Shown in pieces: positions 9,523-25,679 of a DNA stretch of 64,000 nt (position 1 is its first letter; every line of letters begins with the position of its first letter). The translations under genes and the position numbers were made by a program. Origin of the DNA: Paramicrobacterium fandaimingii (GTDB lineage Bacteria > Actinomycetota > Actinomycetes > Actinomycetales > Microbacteriaceae); NCBI RefSeq assembly GCF_011751745.2, contig NZ_CP061170.1, positions 1,984,001 through 2,048,000 on the forward strand. Direction: 5' to 3'. A model generated the notes under the pieces. The model saw only the letters and a program-made list of their open reading frames with translations, did no database searches and was not told the DNA's origin.

Positions 9523-10518
9523 CTACGAGTAGAGCTGCTCGGGAACGTTGAAGCCGAAGATTTGGCGCCCACTTGCCCAGATCACCGCGCTGGCGGCACG
9601 CAGCCGGTTGAGGGCGGAATCGCCCTCGCGAGCGATGACGATCTGTCTGCCGTCTTCCACGCGCACAACGGCGTCTCCGACCTTCGCCTGCGTGTTGTCA
9701 CGCGAGAGGTCTGTGACCGGATACGGCTCAAACAGTTCACGCAGATCGGACACAACGAAATTAGGATGCGAGCCCTCTGGCGCCGCGAGAACGTGCTTTG
9801 CCCGGTCAACACCCGTCAGAACGAGCAGCGAGGCAATGCCTGCCCTGTTTGCCCCGAGTATGTCCGTGTCGAGGCGATCGCCGATGAAGAGCGGATGCTG
9901 CGAGTCGAAGCGAAGCTTCGCCTCTTCGAAGATCGGAACCTCTGGTTTGCCCGCCACCTCGGCAAGGCGCCCGACGGCCGTGTGCACCGCAGAGACGAGG
10001 GTCCCGTTGCCCGGGGCGATTCCACGATCGCGGGGTATCGTCCAGTCGGTATTTGTCGCGATCCAGGGCAGGTCGTTTGCTTCGCGGCCATCCTGCAGGG
10101 CGTAGGCGGCCTCGGCAAGCTGCGTCCAGTCGACGTCCGGGGCGAACCCCTGTACGACAGCATCCGGACGATCCTCCGAACTTCTCGTCACCCGATAGCC
10201 GGCCTTCGTCAGCTCATCGATAAGTCCTTCACCGCCCACAACCAGCACGAGCGCCCCATCCTGCACTTTTGTGCGCAGGAGGCGAACGGCGGCTTGCGGA
10301 CTCGTGATCACGTCGCGCGCAGTCGTCTCGAGGCCGTACCCGCGCAGCTGCTCGGCCACGGCCGCATCGGTGCGGGCTGCGTTGTTGGTGATGTAGCCAA
10401 CCCGGATGCTCTCGGTCACCCGTGTGAGGCTTTCTACGGCATGCGGAATCGCCCTGTGTCCGGCGTAGACGACTCCGTCGAGATCGGCGAGCACCGCATC
10501 GATTCCCTCGAGCGGCAT
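9523..10518 (-). CDS. HAD-superfamily phosphatase (glycerol-3-phosphate phosphatase-like)
   Basis: A 331-residue HAD IIA hydrolase. Motif I is ADLDGVVY with the nucleophile Asp12 and Asp14, motif II is in ITNNAAR, and motif IV is FIGDRLDTDILGANRAG. The M. tuberculosis protein in the same place (Rv1692) is a glycerol-3-phosphate phosphatase, so lipid polar-head recycling is a reasonable inference. About 60 residues follow the HAD core (after SDLRELFEPYPV). The start is ATG 10518, seven bases after the TPR gene's stop; the frame open to 10836 is a shadow over that gene. Confidence 0.88.
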   Translation of the reverse strand: MPLEGIDAVLADLDGVVYAGHRAIPHAVESLTRVTESIRVGYITNNAARTDAAVAEQLRGYGLETTARDVITSPQAAVRLLRTKVQDGALVLVVGGEGLIDELTKAGYRVTRSSEDRPDAVVQGFAPDVDWTQLAEAAYALQDGREANDLPWIATNTDWTIPRDRGIAPGNGTLVSAVHTAVGRLAEVAGKPEVPIFEEAKLRFDSQHPLFIGDRLDTDILGANRAGIASLLVLTGVDRAKHVLAAPEGSHPNFVVSDLRELFEPYPVTDLSRDNTQAKVGDAVVRVEDGRQIVIAREGDSALNRLRAASAVIWASGRQIFGFNVPEQLYS

Positions 10519-10525
10519 CACGGTC

Positions 10526-11800
10526 TTAGTCTTGCGTCGGCCCAGCACCGTCAACGGCCTCCTGGTCTTCGTTCGTGTCTTCCTCGGAAACCTCTGCATC
10601 GGCTTCGCCTGTCTCGGGCGAAAGCTCCTGCTCCTCTTCGACGACGACGATCGTCTCGTCTTCGTCGACCCGATCCGCCTCGTCAAGCGCCGCGGCGGCG
10701 ATCTCCGCGCGTGACCGCCAGACGTCCGCCTCCTCATGCCGCTCAAGCTCGTCGAGAACTTCAGCGTAGGCGTGGAAAAGCGCGGGGCTCCAGCTGAATG
10801 CGACTGTCGGGTCGAGTTGAGGAATCTGCAGTTCACTCAGCGCAAGCGCGGCCTGGCCGAGGTCAAGTCGGGCGCCGGACATCGCAATTGCGAGCGTTGC
10901 CTGCACCCCGGGGCTCAGCGTCGATCTGTCGACCGAGCGACCGAGCTCAAGCGCGCGTTCCGGGCGGCCAACGCCGCGTTCGCTGTCGACCATCAGCGGA
11001 AGCTGCTCGTCTGAGCCGCTGATTCGGCGATAGGTGCGCAGTTCTCTGAGGGCGAGAGCAAAGTCACCCGTTCGATACGCAGTGACAGCCAGAGTCTCTC
11101 GCACAACAGCGATGCGACCGGCGCGGCGGGAGGCGCTCACGGCGTGCCTGTGGGCCAGCTCCGGGTCATCGTCGATGAGTCGAGCCACCATGGCCAGGTG
11201 TCGGGCCACGCCTTCGGCGTTCTCCTTCGAGAGCGTCTTGAGCTCGTTGCGGGCCGATCTGTGCAGGTCTTGGTCTGTGATCTCGTCGGGAATCTCGGGG
11301 TCATCGTGCCGAGGTCGCACGGACCGAAGCTCACGCTGTCGAATCTGCTCTTCTGTGAGTTCTTCCTCGTGTGCCGGTGCGTTGCGGTCGCCACGAGCGG
11401 GTTTGCCGTCGCGTGTCCACAGCTGTTGATTACGTGAACCACCGCGGTCGGGGCGGCCTCCACGCTCGGGACGGCCTCCACGACGGTCACCGTCACGCGG
11501 GGGCCGACGCTCGCCGTCACGCTTCTCGAAACGACGATCCCCGTCGCGAGGAGGACGCCGGTTACCATCACGCGGCGCGTACTGACGAGCTCCGTCGCGG
11601 GGCTGCCGCCGGTCGCCGCCGGTGCGCGGCGTGTTCGTGCGGTTGCCATCGCGGGGAGGGCGACGATCACTGTCTCGAGAGCGACCGCTGTCTCGAGAAC
11701 CCTGTTGGGCTCCACGACCGGCATCAGAGTGCCGATCGCGCGCATCCTTGCCCCGACGCGACTCCGAAGAGCGCTCTGAGTCGTCGCTGTCGTTCGTCAT
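10526..11800 (-). CDS. TPR-like protein with Arg/Gly-rich repeat N-terminus
   Basis: A 424-residue protein in the place of Rv1691. Residues 1-145 are extremely rich in Arg, Asp and Gly. They contain four degenerate copies of a DRRPPRDG-type unit at about 45, 63, 80 and 97 (period 17-18), then RGG-like motifs. Residues 170-375 are helical and TPR-like (NELKTLSKENAEGVARHLAMVARLI, AYRTGDFALALRELRTYRR). The tail from about 376 is strongly acidic. The start ATG has AGGAGGA seven bases upstream. RGG-type tails often bind RNA, but no function is established for this protein. Confidence 0.85.
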   Translation of the reverse strand: MTNDSDDSERSSESRRGKDARDRHSDAGRGAQQGSRDSGRSRDSDRRPPRDGNRTNTPRTGGDRRQPRDGARQYAPRDGNRRPPRDGDRRFEKRDGERRPPRDGDRRGGRPERGGRPDRGGSRNQQLWTRDGKPARGDRNAPAHEEELTEEQIRQRELRSVRPRHDDPEIPDEITDQDLHRSARNELKTLSKENAEGVARHLAMVARLIDDDPELAHRHAVSASRRAGRIAVVRETLAVTAYRTGDFALALRELRTYRRISGSDEQLPLMVDSERGVGRPERALELGRSVDRSTLSPGVQATLAIAMSGARLDLGQAALALSELQIPQLDPTVAFSWSPALFHAYAEVLDELERHEEADVWRSRAEIAAAALDEADRVDEDETIVVVEEEQELSPETGEADAEVSEEDTNEDQEAVDGAGPTQD

Positions 11801-11878
11801 TGTGGGGTCCTCCTGGTCGGATGCGCATATTGAGTTTGTGGGACCAGCTGTAGCCGATCCGGATCCAGCTTACGTCAA

Positions 11879-11884
11879 TAGACT
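11879..11884 (+). promoter_or_regulatory. Candidate -10 box, leaderless start of nitronate monooxygenase gene
   Basis: TAGACT lies six bases before ATG 11891 and no Shine-Dalgarno is visible, so the transcript would begin at or next to the start codon. Leaderless mRNAs of this geometry are common in Actinobacteria. No good -35 hexamer is visible 17 bases upstream. Confidence 0.4.
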
Positions 11885-11890
11885 GAAATC

Positions 11891-12853
11891 ATGATGAACG
11901 CGCTACTCAAAGTGCTCGCCACCCGGAACGTTCCCGTCGCAAACGCATCGATGGCCGGCGCTGCAGGCGCTGATCTTGCTTCCGCCGTCAGCGCGGCTGG
12001 CGGCATCGGCATGGTGGGCGTCTCGGGAACGCCGAACCTCGAGACACTGGCTTCGGCAGGCGAACGCCTCGAGCGCGAAGGTGCTGTCTGGGGCGCGGGG
12101 TTTCTCTCCTTTGCCCTCGACCGCGACATGGCTCCGCTTCAGGTGGTGCTTGCACACCGGCCCGCTGTTGTGACGCTGGGATTCGGGCACTCAGAGCATG
12201 CGTTTGCCGCGGTGCGAGACACGCCAGCTGTTCTGCTTGCCCAGGTAGGAAACGTCATCGAGCTCGAACAGGCCGTCAGCGCGAACGTCGACGGCATCAT
12301 CGTGCGCGGCTCGGAGGCGGGCGGACATGGCCGGAATGAGATCAGCACCCTCGCCTTCCTCCAATTGGCCGCAGAGCGCACGGCGATTCCGATCCTGGCC
12401 GCCGGCGGCGTGACGACGCCGCGAGGCCTCGCAGCGGTCATGACGGCAGGAGCGGTCGGGGCCTGGATCGGCACGAGGTTCACCGTTGCCACGGAGTCGC
12501 AATTCTCGGATGCTGCACGGCAACGGGTCATCAATGCGCGAAGCGGCGACACCGTCTATACGCGAGTCTTCGACATTGCCCAACGTGGAGCGTGGCCACC
12601 CCACTACGGCGGTCGGGCGCTGTCAAACACGTTCAGTCGCACGTGGAACGGGCGCGAAGAGCTGCTCGAGCAACGCGTTGCAGCATCTGACGAGATCACC
12701 GACGACATGAAGGATGCTCGAGCTCGCGACCGTTTCGACGTCGCGCCCATCTATTCAGGAGAGGGTTCAGCCATGATCACGCGCGTCGAATCGGCAGCCG
12801 AGATCCTTCACGACTTCGCCACATATTGCGACTACCTCCCCGAGGAAAACTAG
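11891..12853 (+). CDS. Nitronate monooxygenase / 2-nitropropane dioxygenase family protein
   Basis: A 320-residue FMN-dependent TIM-barrel enzyme of the NMO family, which oxidises nitronates such as propionate 3-nitronate or acts on related substrates. Visible motifs are the N-terminal PVANASMAGAAGADLASAVS, the active-site segment RGSEAGGHG at 139-147 with His146, and the FMN-phosphate loop AAGGVTTPRGL followed by GAWIGTRF. The gene stands alone on the plus strand between the TPR gene (divergent) and the rRNA operon (convergent), with its own terminator. A second ATG immediately follows the first. Class I or II assignment and the true substrate are open. Confidence 0.85.
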   Translation: MMNALLKVLATRNVPVANASMAGAAGADLASAVSAAGGIGMVGVSGTPNLETLASAGERLEREGAVWGAGFLSFALDRDMAPLQVVLAHRPAVVTLGFGHSEHAFAAVRDTPAVLLAQVGNVIELEQAVSANVDGIIVRGSEAGGHGRNEISTLAFLQLAAERTAIPILAAGGVTTPRGLAAVMTAGAVGAWIGTRFTVATESQFSDAARQRVINARSGDTVYTRVFDIAQRGAWPPHYGGRALSNTFSRTWNGREELLEQRVAASDEITDDMKDARARDRFDVAPIYSGEGSAMITRVESAAEILHDFATYCDYLPEEN

Positions 12854-12861
12854 ATACGCAA

Positions 12862-12895
12862 AAGGGGCATATACCGAATTGGGTATATGCCCCTT
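12862..12895 (+). terminator. Hairpin terminator after the nitronate monooxygenase gene
   Basis: A perfect 14-bp inverted repeat (AAGGGGCATATACC and its complement) with a six-base loop begins nine bases after the stop codon. There is an A-run on the left and only TT on the right. On the minus strand that A-run gives a U-run, so it may also stop readthrough from the rRNA operon. Confidence 0.75.
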
Positions 12896-12902
12896 GTGCT
12901 AG

Positions 12903-12963
12903 CCACCAACAGTGAGCTGGTGGGTTAACTGGTGAAGGCCACCCTGGTTGGGGTGGCCTTCAC
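12903..12963 (-). terminator. Tandem hairpins downstream of 5S rRNA (rrn terminator region)
   Basis: Two inverted repeats lie between the 5S gene and the convergent gene. One has 13-bp arms at 12932-12944 and 12951-12963 (core AAGGCCACCC). The other is shorter, CCACCA/TGGTGG at 12903-12908 and 12918-12923. Their position just past the 5S 3' end suggests termination of the rRNA operon, although neither has a long U-tract. Confidence 0.65.
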
Positions 12964-12982
12964 ACTGTGTTGCTGAAGTTAA

Positions 12983-13100
12983 GTCCGGCGGTGTCCTACT
13001 CTCCCACAGGGTCCCCCCTGCAGTACCATCGGCGCTGAGAGCCTTAGCTTCCGGGTTCGGAATGTGACCGGGCGTTTCCCTCTCGCTATGACCGCCGTAA
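12983..13100 (-). rRNA. rrf: 5S ribosomal RNA
   Basis: The minus strand reads TTACGGCGGTCATAGCGAG at the 5' end and GTGGGAGAGTAGGACACCGC near the 3' end, which pair as helix I of actinobacterial 5S rRNA (about 117 nt). It is the last gene of the operon. The ends are placed by eye and may be off by a few bases. Confidence 0.96.
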
Positions 13101-13196
13101 CAGTCTGTGACGCTATGAACACACGTGTGTGTGTTGTTTGGTTCTGACCGTGCGTCAGGAACCACAAAGTGGACGCGAACATGCAGCATGTTGGTG
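13101..13196 (-). other. 23S-5S spacer
   Basis: About 95 bases between the rRNA genes, with no open frame or tRNA. It contains the AC/GT-rich stretch ACACACGTGTGTGTGT (13119-13134), a near-palindrome that could form a processing stem. Confidence 0.6.
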
Positions 13197-18308
<5,112 letters not shown>

Positions 18309-18790
18309 TGCATAAAAACTGACCAAAAAACAGCCAGCAAACATCAACGCGAAACACCCCAAAAGAGGCGAATCACAAGTTCAATCATGACAAAACAAAC
18401 ATCATTGCTGACATTCGCTATCAATCAATCAATTTCAAAGGAATCCCAACCCCACAAAACGCGAGGCCGAGGTTCAAATAATTGGCATTTGACATGTGCA
18501 CGCTATTGAGTTCTCAAGGACCAGACGCACCCAAAATCAACACCCCCAAAACAGGAGCACATCACTCTGGAGCAACCTTCCAATCTTACCACCGACGCAC
18601 AAGCTATTTCGACGTAACATCGAAGCTGTGTGAGGGTGATTTCGCCGATTGAGGCCCGTGAGCTTCTCGCTCTTCGGCACCTTTGTGGCGACAGATGAAT
18701 ACTTTACGCAGAGTTCACCCGCTCGGCAAATCACGGCTGGCGCCCGGGCGTGTCGTGAGTGACCGTCGGATATTTGCGTTCCCGACACCG
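18309..18790 (-). other. rRNA operon leader and upstream region (no gene)
   Basis: A 480-base stretch between 16S and the tyrS terminator holds no credible gene. The part next to 16S (18309-18480) is unusually A-rich on the plus strand. At 18509-18518 the minus strand reads CTTGAGAACT, extended by CAATAGCG, resembling the boxA-type antitermination element of actinobacterial rrn leaders. A candidate promoter lies further upstream. Confidence 0.75.
18701..18729 (-). promoter_or_regulatory. Candidate rrn promoter
   Basis: On the minus strand TTGCCG (18729-18724) is separated by 17 bases from TAAAGT (18706-18701). Each hexamer matches the sigma-70 consensus at four of six positions. It would start transcription about 385 bases before 16S. 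It is the best-spaced pair I can see, but unproven. Confidence 0.35.
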
Positions 18791-18831
18791 AAAAAACGGC
18801 GGCCGTTCCCCGCAGAGAACAGCCGCCGTTT
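18791..18831 (-). terminator. Intrinsic terminator of tyrS
   Basis: Twelve bases after the tyrS stop, the minus strand forms a GC-rich stem AAACGGCGGC(T/C)GTTC with one mismatch. A U6 tract (plus-strand A6 at 18791-18796) follows. It separates tyrS from the rRNA operon promoter region. Confidence 0.9.
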
Positions 18832-18842
18832 CGAGCGTCTGC

Positions 18843-20147
18843 TCAGGGCGTGACGGTGACGCCGGCGAGCGTCTTCTTTCCGCGCCGAAGCACGAGGAAA
18901 CGATCATGGAGCAGCTGATCTGCGACAGCATCCGCCGCCGCCACCTTTGTGTTGTTGAGGTAGACGCCACCCTGTTCGATGGCACGTCTTCCGTCGCCGA
19001 GGCTCTTCGTCAACCCGGTGTCGACAAGAAGCTGCACGACACTCGCGCCGGTTCCTGATGTGCTCGCCGTGTTCGGCAGTTCGGAGAGGGCAGCCTCAAG
19101 AGTCGCCTCGTCGAGTGCGGTCAGATCGCCCTGGCCAAAAAGGGCACCCGCTGCATCGATGGCGGCTTGCGTCGCCGCCTCTCCGTGCACAAGGGATGTC
19201 ACCTCCCACGCCAGTCGCTTCTGCGCTTCGCGCCTGAACGGCTCGTTTTCGACCGTGGCTGCGTACTCTTCGATTTCTGCCCTGCTCAGGAACGTGAAGA
19301 CCTTGAGCCGGTCGATGACATCAGCATCCGCTGCATTCACCCAGAACTGGTAAAACGCATACGGGGTGGTCATGGAGGGATTGAGCCAAATGGCGTTGCC
19401 CTCGCTCTTGCCGAACTTTGTGCCGTCTGAGTTGACGATCAGCGGCGTGCCGAACGCCTGGACACTGACGCCCTCGACGCGGTGCACCAGGTCGGCGCCT
19501 CCAACGAGGTTGCCCCACTGGTCACTTCCACCGGTCTGCAACACACAATCATGCCGGCGGTAGAGCTCGAGGAAGTCCAGTGCCTGCAGGAGCTGGTAGC
19601 TGAACTCGGTGAAGCTGATTCCCGCATCTGAATTGAGACGCGCTGAGACGGCGTCTTTCTTGAGCATCGCACCGACTCTGAAGTGTTTGCCGATATCCCG
19701 GAGGAAGTCGATAGCGGTGAGATCGCCCGTCCAATCAAGGTTGTTCACCATGCGGGCGCGATTGTCACCCTCGAAGCTCAGGTAGTTCTCGATTTGGGCA
19801 CCGAGCGAGGCAACCCACTCGGAGACCGTCTCTTTTGTCTGCAGCGTGCGCTCGGCCGAGGGGCGCGGGTCACCAACTAGACCGGTCGAGCCACCGACGA
19901 GACCGAGCGGCTTGTGGCCAGCGAGCTGAAGCCGTCGCAGGGTGAGCAACTGAACCAGGTGCCCAAGATGCAGGCTCTCCGCCGTCGGGTCGAACCCACA
20001 GTAATAGGTGATCGGCTTCCCACCGAGGAGCTCTTTCAACGCCGATTCATCTGTCGACACCTGAACGAGTCCTCGCCACACGAGTTCGTCCCAAACGTCA
20101 TCAAAGGCAGCATCATTTTTCTGAAGGGAAAGCGCGGGATTCGACAC
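18843..20147 (-). CDS. tyrS: Tyrosyl-tRNA synthetase
   Basis: A class I aminoacyl-tRNA synthetase that charges tRNA-Tyr. With GTG 20147 as start the protein has 434 residues, normal for the family. It shows HLGH at 60-63 (HIGH motif), the tyrosine pocket (YCGFDPTAESLHLGH, LQTGGSDQWGN) and KFGKS at 244-248 (KMSKS). A C-terminal S4 domain follows (RRAIEQGGVYLNN). An upstream in-frame TTG at 20180 opens the frame further, but it lies on a G-rich GAGGGAGGA tract and has no family support. No T-box is present. A strong terminator follows. Confidence 0.95.
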   Translation of the reverse strand: MSNPALSLQKNDAAFDDVWDELVWRGLVQVSTDESALKELLGGKPITYYCGFDPTAESLHLGHLVQLLTLRRLQLAGHKPLGLVGGSTGLVGDPRPSAERTLQTKETVSEWVASLGAQIENYLSFEGDNRARMVNNLDWTGDLTAIDFLRDIGKHFRVGAMLKKDAVSARLNSDAGISFTEFSYQLLQALDFLELYRRHDCVLQTGGSDQWGNLVGGADLVHRVEGVSVQAFGTPLIVNSDGTKFGKSEGNAIWLNPSMTTPYAFYQFWVNAADADVIDRLKVFTFLSRAEIEEYAATVENEPFRREAQKRLAWEVTSLVHGEAATQAAIDAAGALFGQGDLTALDEATLEAALSELPNTASTSGTGASVVQLLVDTGLTKSLGDGRRAIEQGGVYLNNTKVAAADAVADQLLHDRFLVLRRGKKTLAGVTVTP

Positions 20148-20273
20148 GTTCAATACAGTACCAGCGCCGTCCTCCCTCAACTCGTCGCGCTTTAGCTTAT
20201 TTCCTCATTATGGCTGGCTTTTGTGTTTTTACTAAAGTATGCTGGATTCACGGTTCACCCTGAAGGGAGCCTC

Positions 20274-20885
20274 ATGTTCGTCATCACTGCCGACCAGGTA
20301 GACAGCCGCCATACGAGCGATGCCGTTGAAGACACGCTCGCCGCGGTCAACACCGCTCATAAGCGCACACTCCTGCTCCCCGCCGAGCGTACAGCAGGAG
20401 ACGAGATTCAGCTTCTCACCGACGACGCATCGACGGCGCTCTCCATTACGCTTGAGCTCTTCCGCGAGGGAAGATGGAGCATCGGTCTCGCCATCGGCGA
20501 TGCGGAGTTCCCCCTCGGGAGCTCGACCCGCGCATCGACGGGAGATGCATTCTTCGCCGCCCGGGCTGCAGTGGAGCGCGCGAAGCCTCGACTCGTGCGA
20601 TTCGCCTGCGAACCAGGAGCACGAGCCGACCGACAGCAGACCGAAGATCTCGACGCGCTTCTCAGCATCCTTCTGCTTGTTCTTGATCGCCGGACGGACG
20701 GCGGGTGGGAAGTGCGCGACCTCCTCTCAACGGGCATGACCCAGGCGGAGGCTGCTGAGCACTTGGGAATCACACCGGGCGCCGTCAGCCTTCGTGTGCG
20801 CGCCGCCGGCATCAGGCAAGAAGATGCCGCTGTCGGAGCGCTGGTACGTATGCTCGAGAACCTCAACCCAATGCCGGAGGCTTAA
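20274..20885 (+). CDS. SatD-like protein with C-terminal helix-turn-helix
   Basis: A 203-residue protein that I read as SatD family, of unknown function. The N-terminal domain starts MFVITADQVDSRHTSDAVED and contains AGDEIQLLTDD, a pattern that superficially recalls nucleotide-cyclase-like folds. The C-terminal 60 residues form a helix-turn-helix (TGMTQAEAAEHLGITPGAVSLRVRAAG). The ATG has GAAGGGAG upstream; the frame open from 20223 adds nothing recognisable. Ten bases downstream begins a membrane protein gene, so the pair is probably one transcript. It diverges from tyrS across about 125 bases with the AT-rich TTTTTACTAAAGTA. A DNA-binding regulatory role is inferred from the HTH only. Confidence 0.75.
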   Translation: MFVITADQVDSRHTSDAVEDTLAAVNTAHKRTLLLPAERTAGDEIQLLTDDASTALSITLELFREGRWSIGLAIGDAEFPLGSSTRASTGDAFFAARAAVERAKPRLVRFACEPGARADRQQTEDLDALLSILLLVLDRRTDGGWEVRDLLSTGMTQAEAAEHLGITPGAVSLRVRAAGIRQEDAAVGALVRMLENLNPMPEA

Positions 20886-20894
20886 GGAGCACTC

Positions 20895-21494
20895 ATGCCG
20901 TTCGAGATACTGGACATCGTCTACTGGGCGACAACTGCCGTGTTCCTCGCTGTTGCGACAGCACTCGCTCTTGCGGCCCTTCGGCGCCCGCGTGCCATCA
21001 TCGTGACTGTCTCGGGTGCTTTTCTCGCCTCGGCACTCGCGCTCGCAGCGCTGCCGTTCGCTCCGCTCCCCCTCCCCGTCGCCGTCGTCGTTGCGGGACT
21101 CAGCCTCGTGATCGCGGTCATCGGCGGCGGCCCCGCGGCGACGGTGGTGTTGGAAGCGGCAACGCGGGGAACCGTGATGCCGGGCACACACGGCGGAATT
21201 CTTCTGGCTCGCTCAGACCGCCGCGTCACAGACACCCCCTCTGTCGCACCCGCAAAAACCGAAGAGGTTATGAGGGGCGGGCTTGTCATTGGCATTCTCG
21301 AGCGGCTCGCGATCGCGGCGTCTCTCATGGCGGGATTTCCCGGGGCATTCGCCGTCGTCGTCGCCGTCAAAGGGGTCGGCAGATTCACGGAGCTCGCAGA
21401 ATCAGAGTCCCGCGAACGGTTCATTATCGGCACGCTCACGAGCATCATCTGGGCGACAGCCTCCGCGGGCGTCTGGCTGCTCGCGATCGCCTAA
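20895..21494 (+). CDS. Integral membrane protein paired with SatD-like gene
   Basis: A 199-residue polytopic membrane protein with about five hydrophobic segments: 8-30, 34-53, 58-86, about 128-158 and 175-198. A hydrophilic loop at 87-127 carries RSDRRVTDTPSVAPAKTEE. AAGGAG lies seven bases before the ATG and the gene starts ten bases after the SatD-like gene. I recognise no family with confidence. It ends three bases before the convergent mpg gene, with no terminator hairpin visible between them. Confidence 0.8.
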   Translation: MPFEILDIVYWATTAVFLAVATALALAALRRPRAIIVTVSGAFLASALALAALPFAPLPLPVAVVVAGLSLVIAVIGGGPAATVVLEAATRGTVMPGTHGGILLARSDRRVTDTPSVAPAKTEEVMRGGLVIGILERLAIAASLMAGFPGAFAVVVAVKGVGRFTELAESESRERFIIGTLTSIIWATASAGVWLLAIA

Positions 21495-21497
21495 GGC

Positions 21498-22103
21498 TCA
21501 CTCGGCACGTGGATGCCGCTTGTACGGCGAAACCGTTGGGTCGCCCTCAATCCAATAGCGCCACGGATACGAGCTCCCGCCGCCCGCGCCGCTGACACCG
21601 GTTCGCGGACCGGCGAGGACGCGCGCGGGCGCGTCACCCTCGTGCAGCAGAAAAGGCGGCGCAAACAGATCGGAGCCATCGTCGGCTAGCTGAATTCCGA
21701 GCGCAACCGCCAGCCTGCCCGGTCCGCGAGCAAGATCACGGTCGGCCTTCGATGTCGTTCGCCTGCGTCGCGCCAACTCGATGCCCTCAACAACCTCGCC
21801 GCCACGCATGAGCAGCCCTGAAGGCTGACCTTCGGGCGAGCAGACGATGTTGCCGCAGACATGCATTCCGTATGTGAAGTAGGCATACAGGTGCCCGGCG
21901 TCACCGAACATCGAGGCATTGCGCTTCGTCTTGCCCCGGTGCGCGTGAGAACCCGGATCAACCCCGTTTCCCACGTATGCCTCGAGCTCACTGAGCCGAA
22001 TCGTCACGGTGCCTTCCGGCGTCGTGTGGCTGATCAGACTGCCCAACAGCGTGGGCCCAAGCTCCACGGCAGAGGCCGCGAGGGTCGAACGGTCAATCGG
22101 CAT
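21498..22103 (-). CDS. 3-methyladenine DNA glycosylase (AAG/MPG family)
   Basis: A 201-residue alkyl-base DNA glycosylase of the mammalian AAG type, which starts base-excision repair of alkylated purines. The core motif EAYVGNGVDPGSHAHRGKTKRN (about 41-62) contains the catalytic Glu41. YAYFTYGMHVCGNIVC follows, then RGGEVVEGIELA and LARGPGRLAVALGI. It starts two bases after argH ends, so it is read with the arginine operon, as the M. tuberculosis homologue Rv1688 is read near tyrS. Convergent with the membrane gene at 20895. Confidence 0.9.
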   Translation of the reverse strand: MPIDRSTLAASAVELGPTLLGSLISHTTPEGTVTIRLSELEAYVGNGVDPGSHAHRGKTKRNASMFGDAGHLYAYFTYGMHVCGNIVCSPEGQPSGLLMRGGEVVEGIELARRRRTTSKADRDLARGPGRLAVALGIQLADDGSDLFAPPFLLHEGDAPARVLAGPRTGVSGAGGGSSYPWRYWIEGDPTVSPYKRHPRAE

Positions 22104-22105
22104 GG

Positions 22106-24473
<2,368 letters not shown>

Positions 24474-24494
24474 TGTGCTCTTTCGAATATGAGG

Positions 24495-25679
24495 TCAGTT
24501 GATGGCAGAGAGCGCAGAGCGGAACCGCGCGTCGAAGTCGGCGATCTCGGTGTCACCGATGATGAGGGGTGGAGCGAGCCGAATCGTCTCGGCGTTTGGC
24601 GCATTGACGATCAGACCCTCCGCCAGTGCCGCGGCATGCAGCTCAGAAGCGACGGGTTTCGACAATTCGATGCCGAGAAGCAGCCCGCGCCCGCGGACCC
24701 CGGAGATGAGCGGAGAGCCGATGCTGAGAATGTCCGATCGAAGCTGCTCTCCACGCCGCGCCGCGTTCTCGACGAGACCCGCCGTCTCTATTTCGCCCAG
24801 TACGGCGTTCGCCGTCGCGGTTGCCAGCGGGTTGCCGCCAAACGTCGTGCCGTGCTGTCCTGGGTGAAAAAGGCCGCTCGCCGCACCGAAGGTGATGATC
24901 GCTCCCATTGGCACTCCCCCGGCGATTCCCTTGGCGACAGTCACGACGTCGGGAGTGATTCCCTGTGCTTGGTAGGCGAACCACTGCCCGGTGCGACCGA
25001 CGCCCGTTTGGATCTCGTCGATCATCAGCAGCGCGCCGACATCGCTCGTGAGCTCTCGAGCGCGTTCGAGAAAGCCGGCGGGAACCTCGACAACGCCGGC
25101 TTCGCCCTTGATCGGTTCGACGATGACAGCGGCAACCCGATCGTCCATCGCGCTCTCGAGAGCGTCGATCGTTGTGTCGATGTACTCCACTCCCCCGGGC
25201 AGCGGCGCGAACTCCGTGTGCATAGCGGGTTTGCCTGTCATTGCGAGAGCGCCCATGGTTCGACCGTGGAATGAGTTCTTCATCGAGAGAATGCGCGTGC
25301 GCCTGCCGTCGGCACCGGCATTTAGCCGAGCGAGTTTGAACGCGCCTTCATTTGCTTCTGTTCCCGAGTTTGCAAAGAACACCCGTCCCGCGTCTCCTGC
25401 GCCGCTCAGCCGCTTCAGACGGGCGGCAAGCTCGAGCTGGGGCGGCGTCGAGAAGTAGTTCGACACGTGAATGAGCGTTGCCGCTTGCTGCGCCACTGCT
25501 TCGACGACGACCGGATGCGCGTGCCCGAGCACATTGACGGCGATGCCGCCCAGAAAGTCGAGGTACCGCTTGCCATCGACGTCGTCGACGTAGCAGCCCT
25601 CACCACGCACAAGCATTGCCTGTGTTGGACCGAAAGTGTGCATCATGTCGCGTTCGACACGCTCTCGCCACGTCGTCAT
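24495..25679 (-). CDS. argD: Acetylornithine aminotransferase
   Basis: A class III PLP-dependent aminotransferase that converts N-acetylglutamate semialdehyde to N-acetylornithine. In 394 residues it has [11 protein letters not shown] (101-111), the conserved SFHGRT (136-141), the cofactor Asp in [11 protein letters not shown] and the Schiff-base Lys250 in [10 protein letters not shown]. It overlaps argB by ATGA. ArgD enzymes often also serve as N-succinyldiaminopimelate aminotransferase, which could matter with dapA, dapB and dapF in the same window. Confidence 0.95.
   Translation of the reverse strand: MTTWRERVERDMMHTFGPTQAMLVRGEGCYVDDVDGKRYLDFLGGIAVNVLGHAHPVVVEAVAQQAATLIHVSNYFSTPPQLELAARLKRLSGAGDAGRVFFANSGTEANEGAFKLARLNAGADGRRTRILSMKNSFHGRTMGALAMTGKPAMHTEFAPLPGGVEYIDTTIDALESAMDDRVAAVIVEPIKGEAGVVEVPAGFLERARELTSDVGALLMIDEIQTGVGRTGQWFAYQAQGITPDVVTVAKGIAGGVPMGAIITFGAASGLFHPGQHGTTFGGNPLATATANAVLGEIETAGLVENAARRGEQLRSDILSIGSPLISGVRGRGLLLGIELSKPVASELHAAALAEGLIVNAPNAETIRLAPPLIIGDTEIADFDARFRSALSAIN

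Noticed and set aside
9523..10836. HAD phosphatase extended by a 106-residue basic N-terminus
   Set aside because: The extension is an out-of-frame reading of the TPR gene's acidic tail; the true start is ATG 10518.
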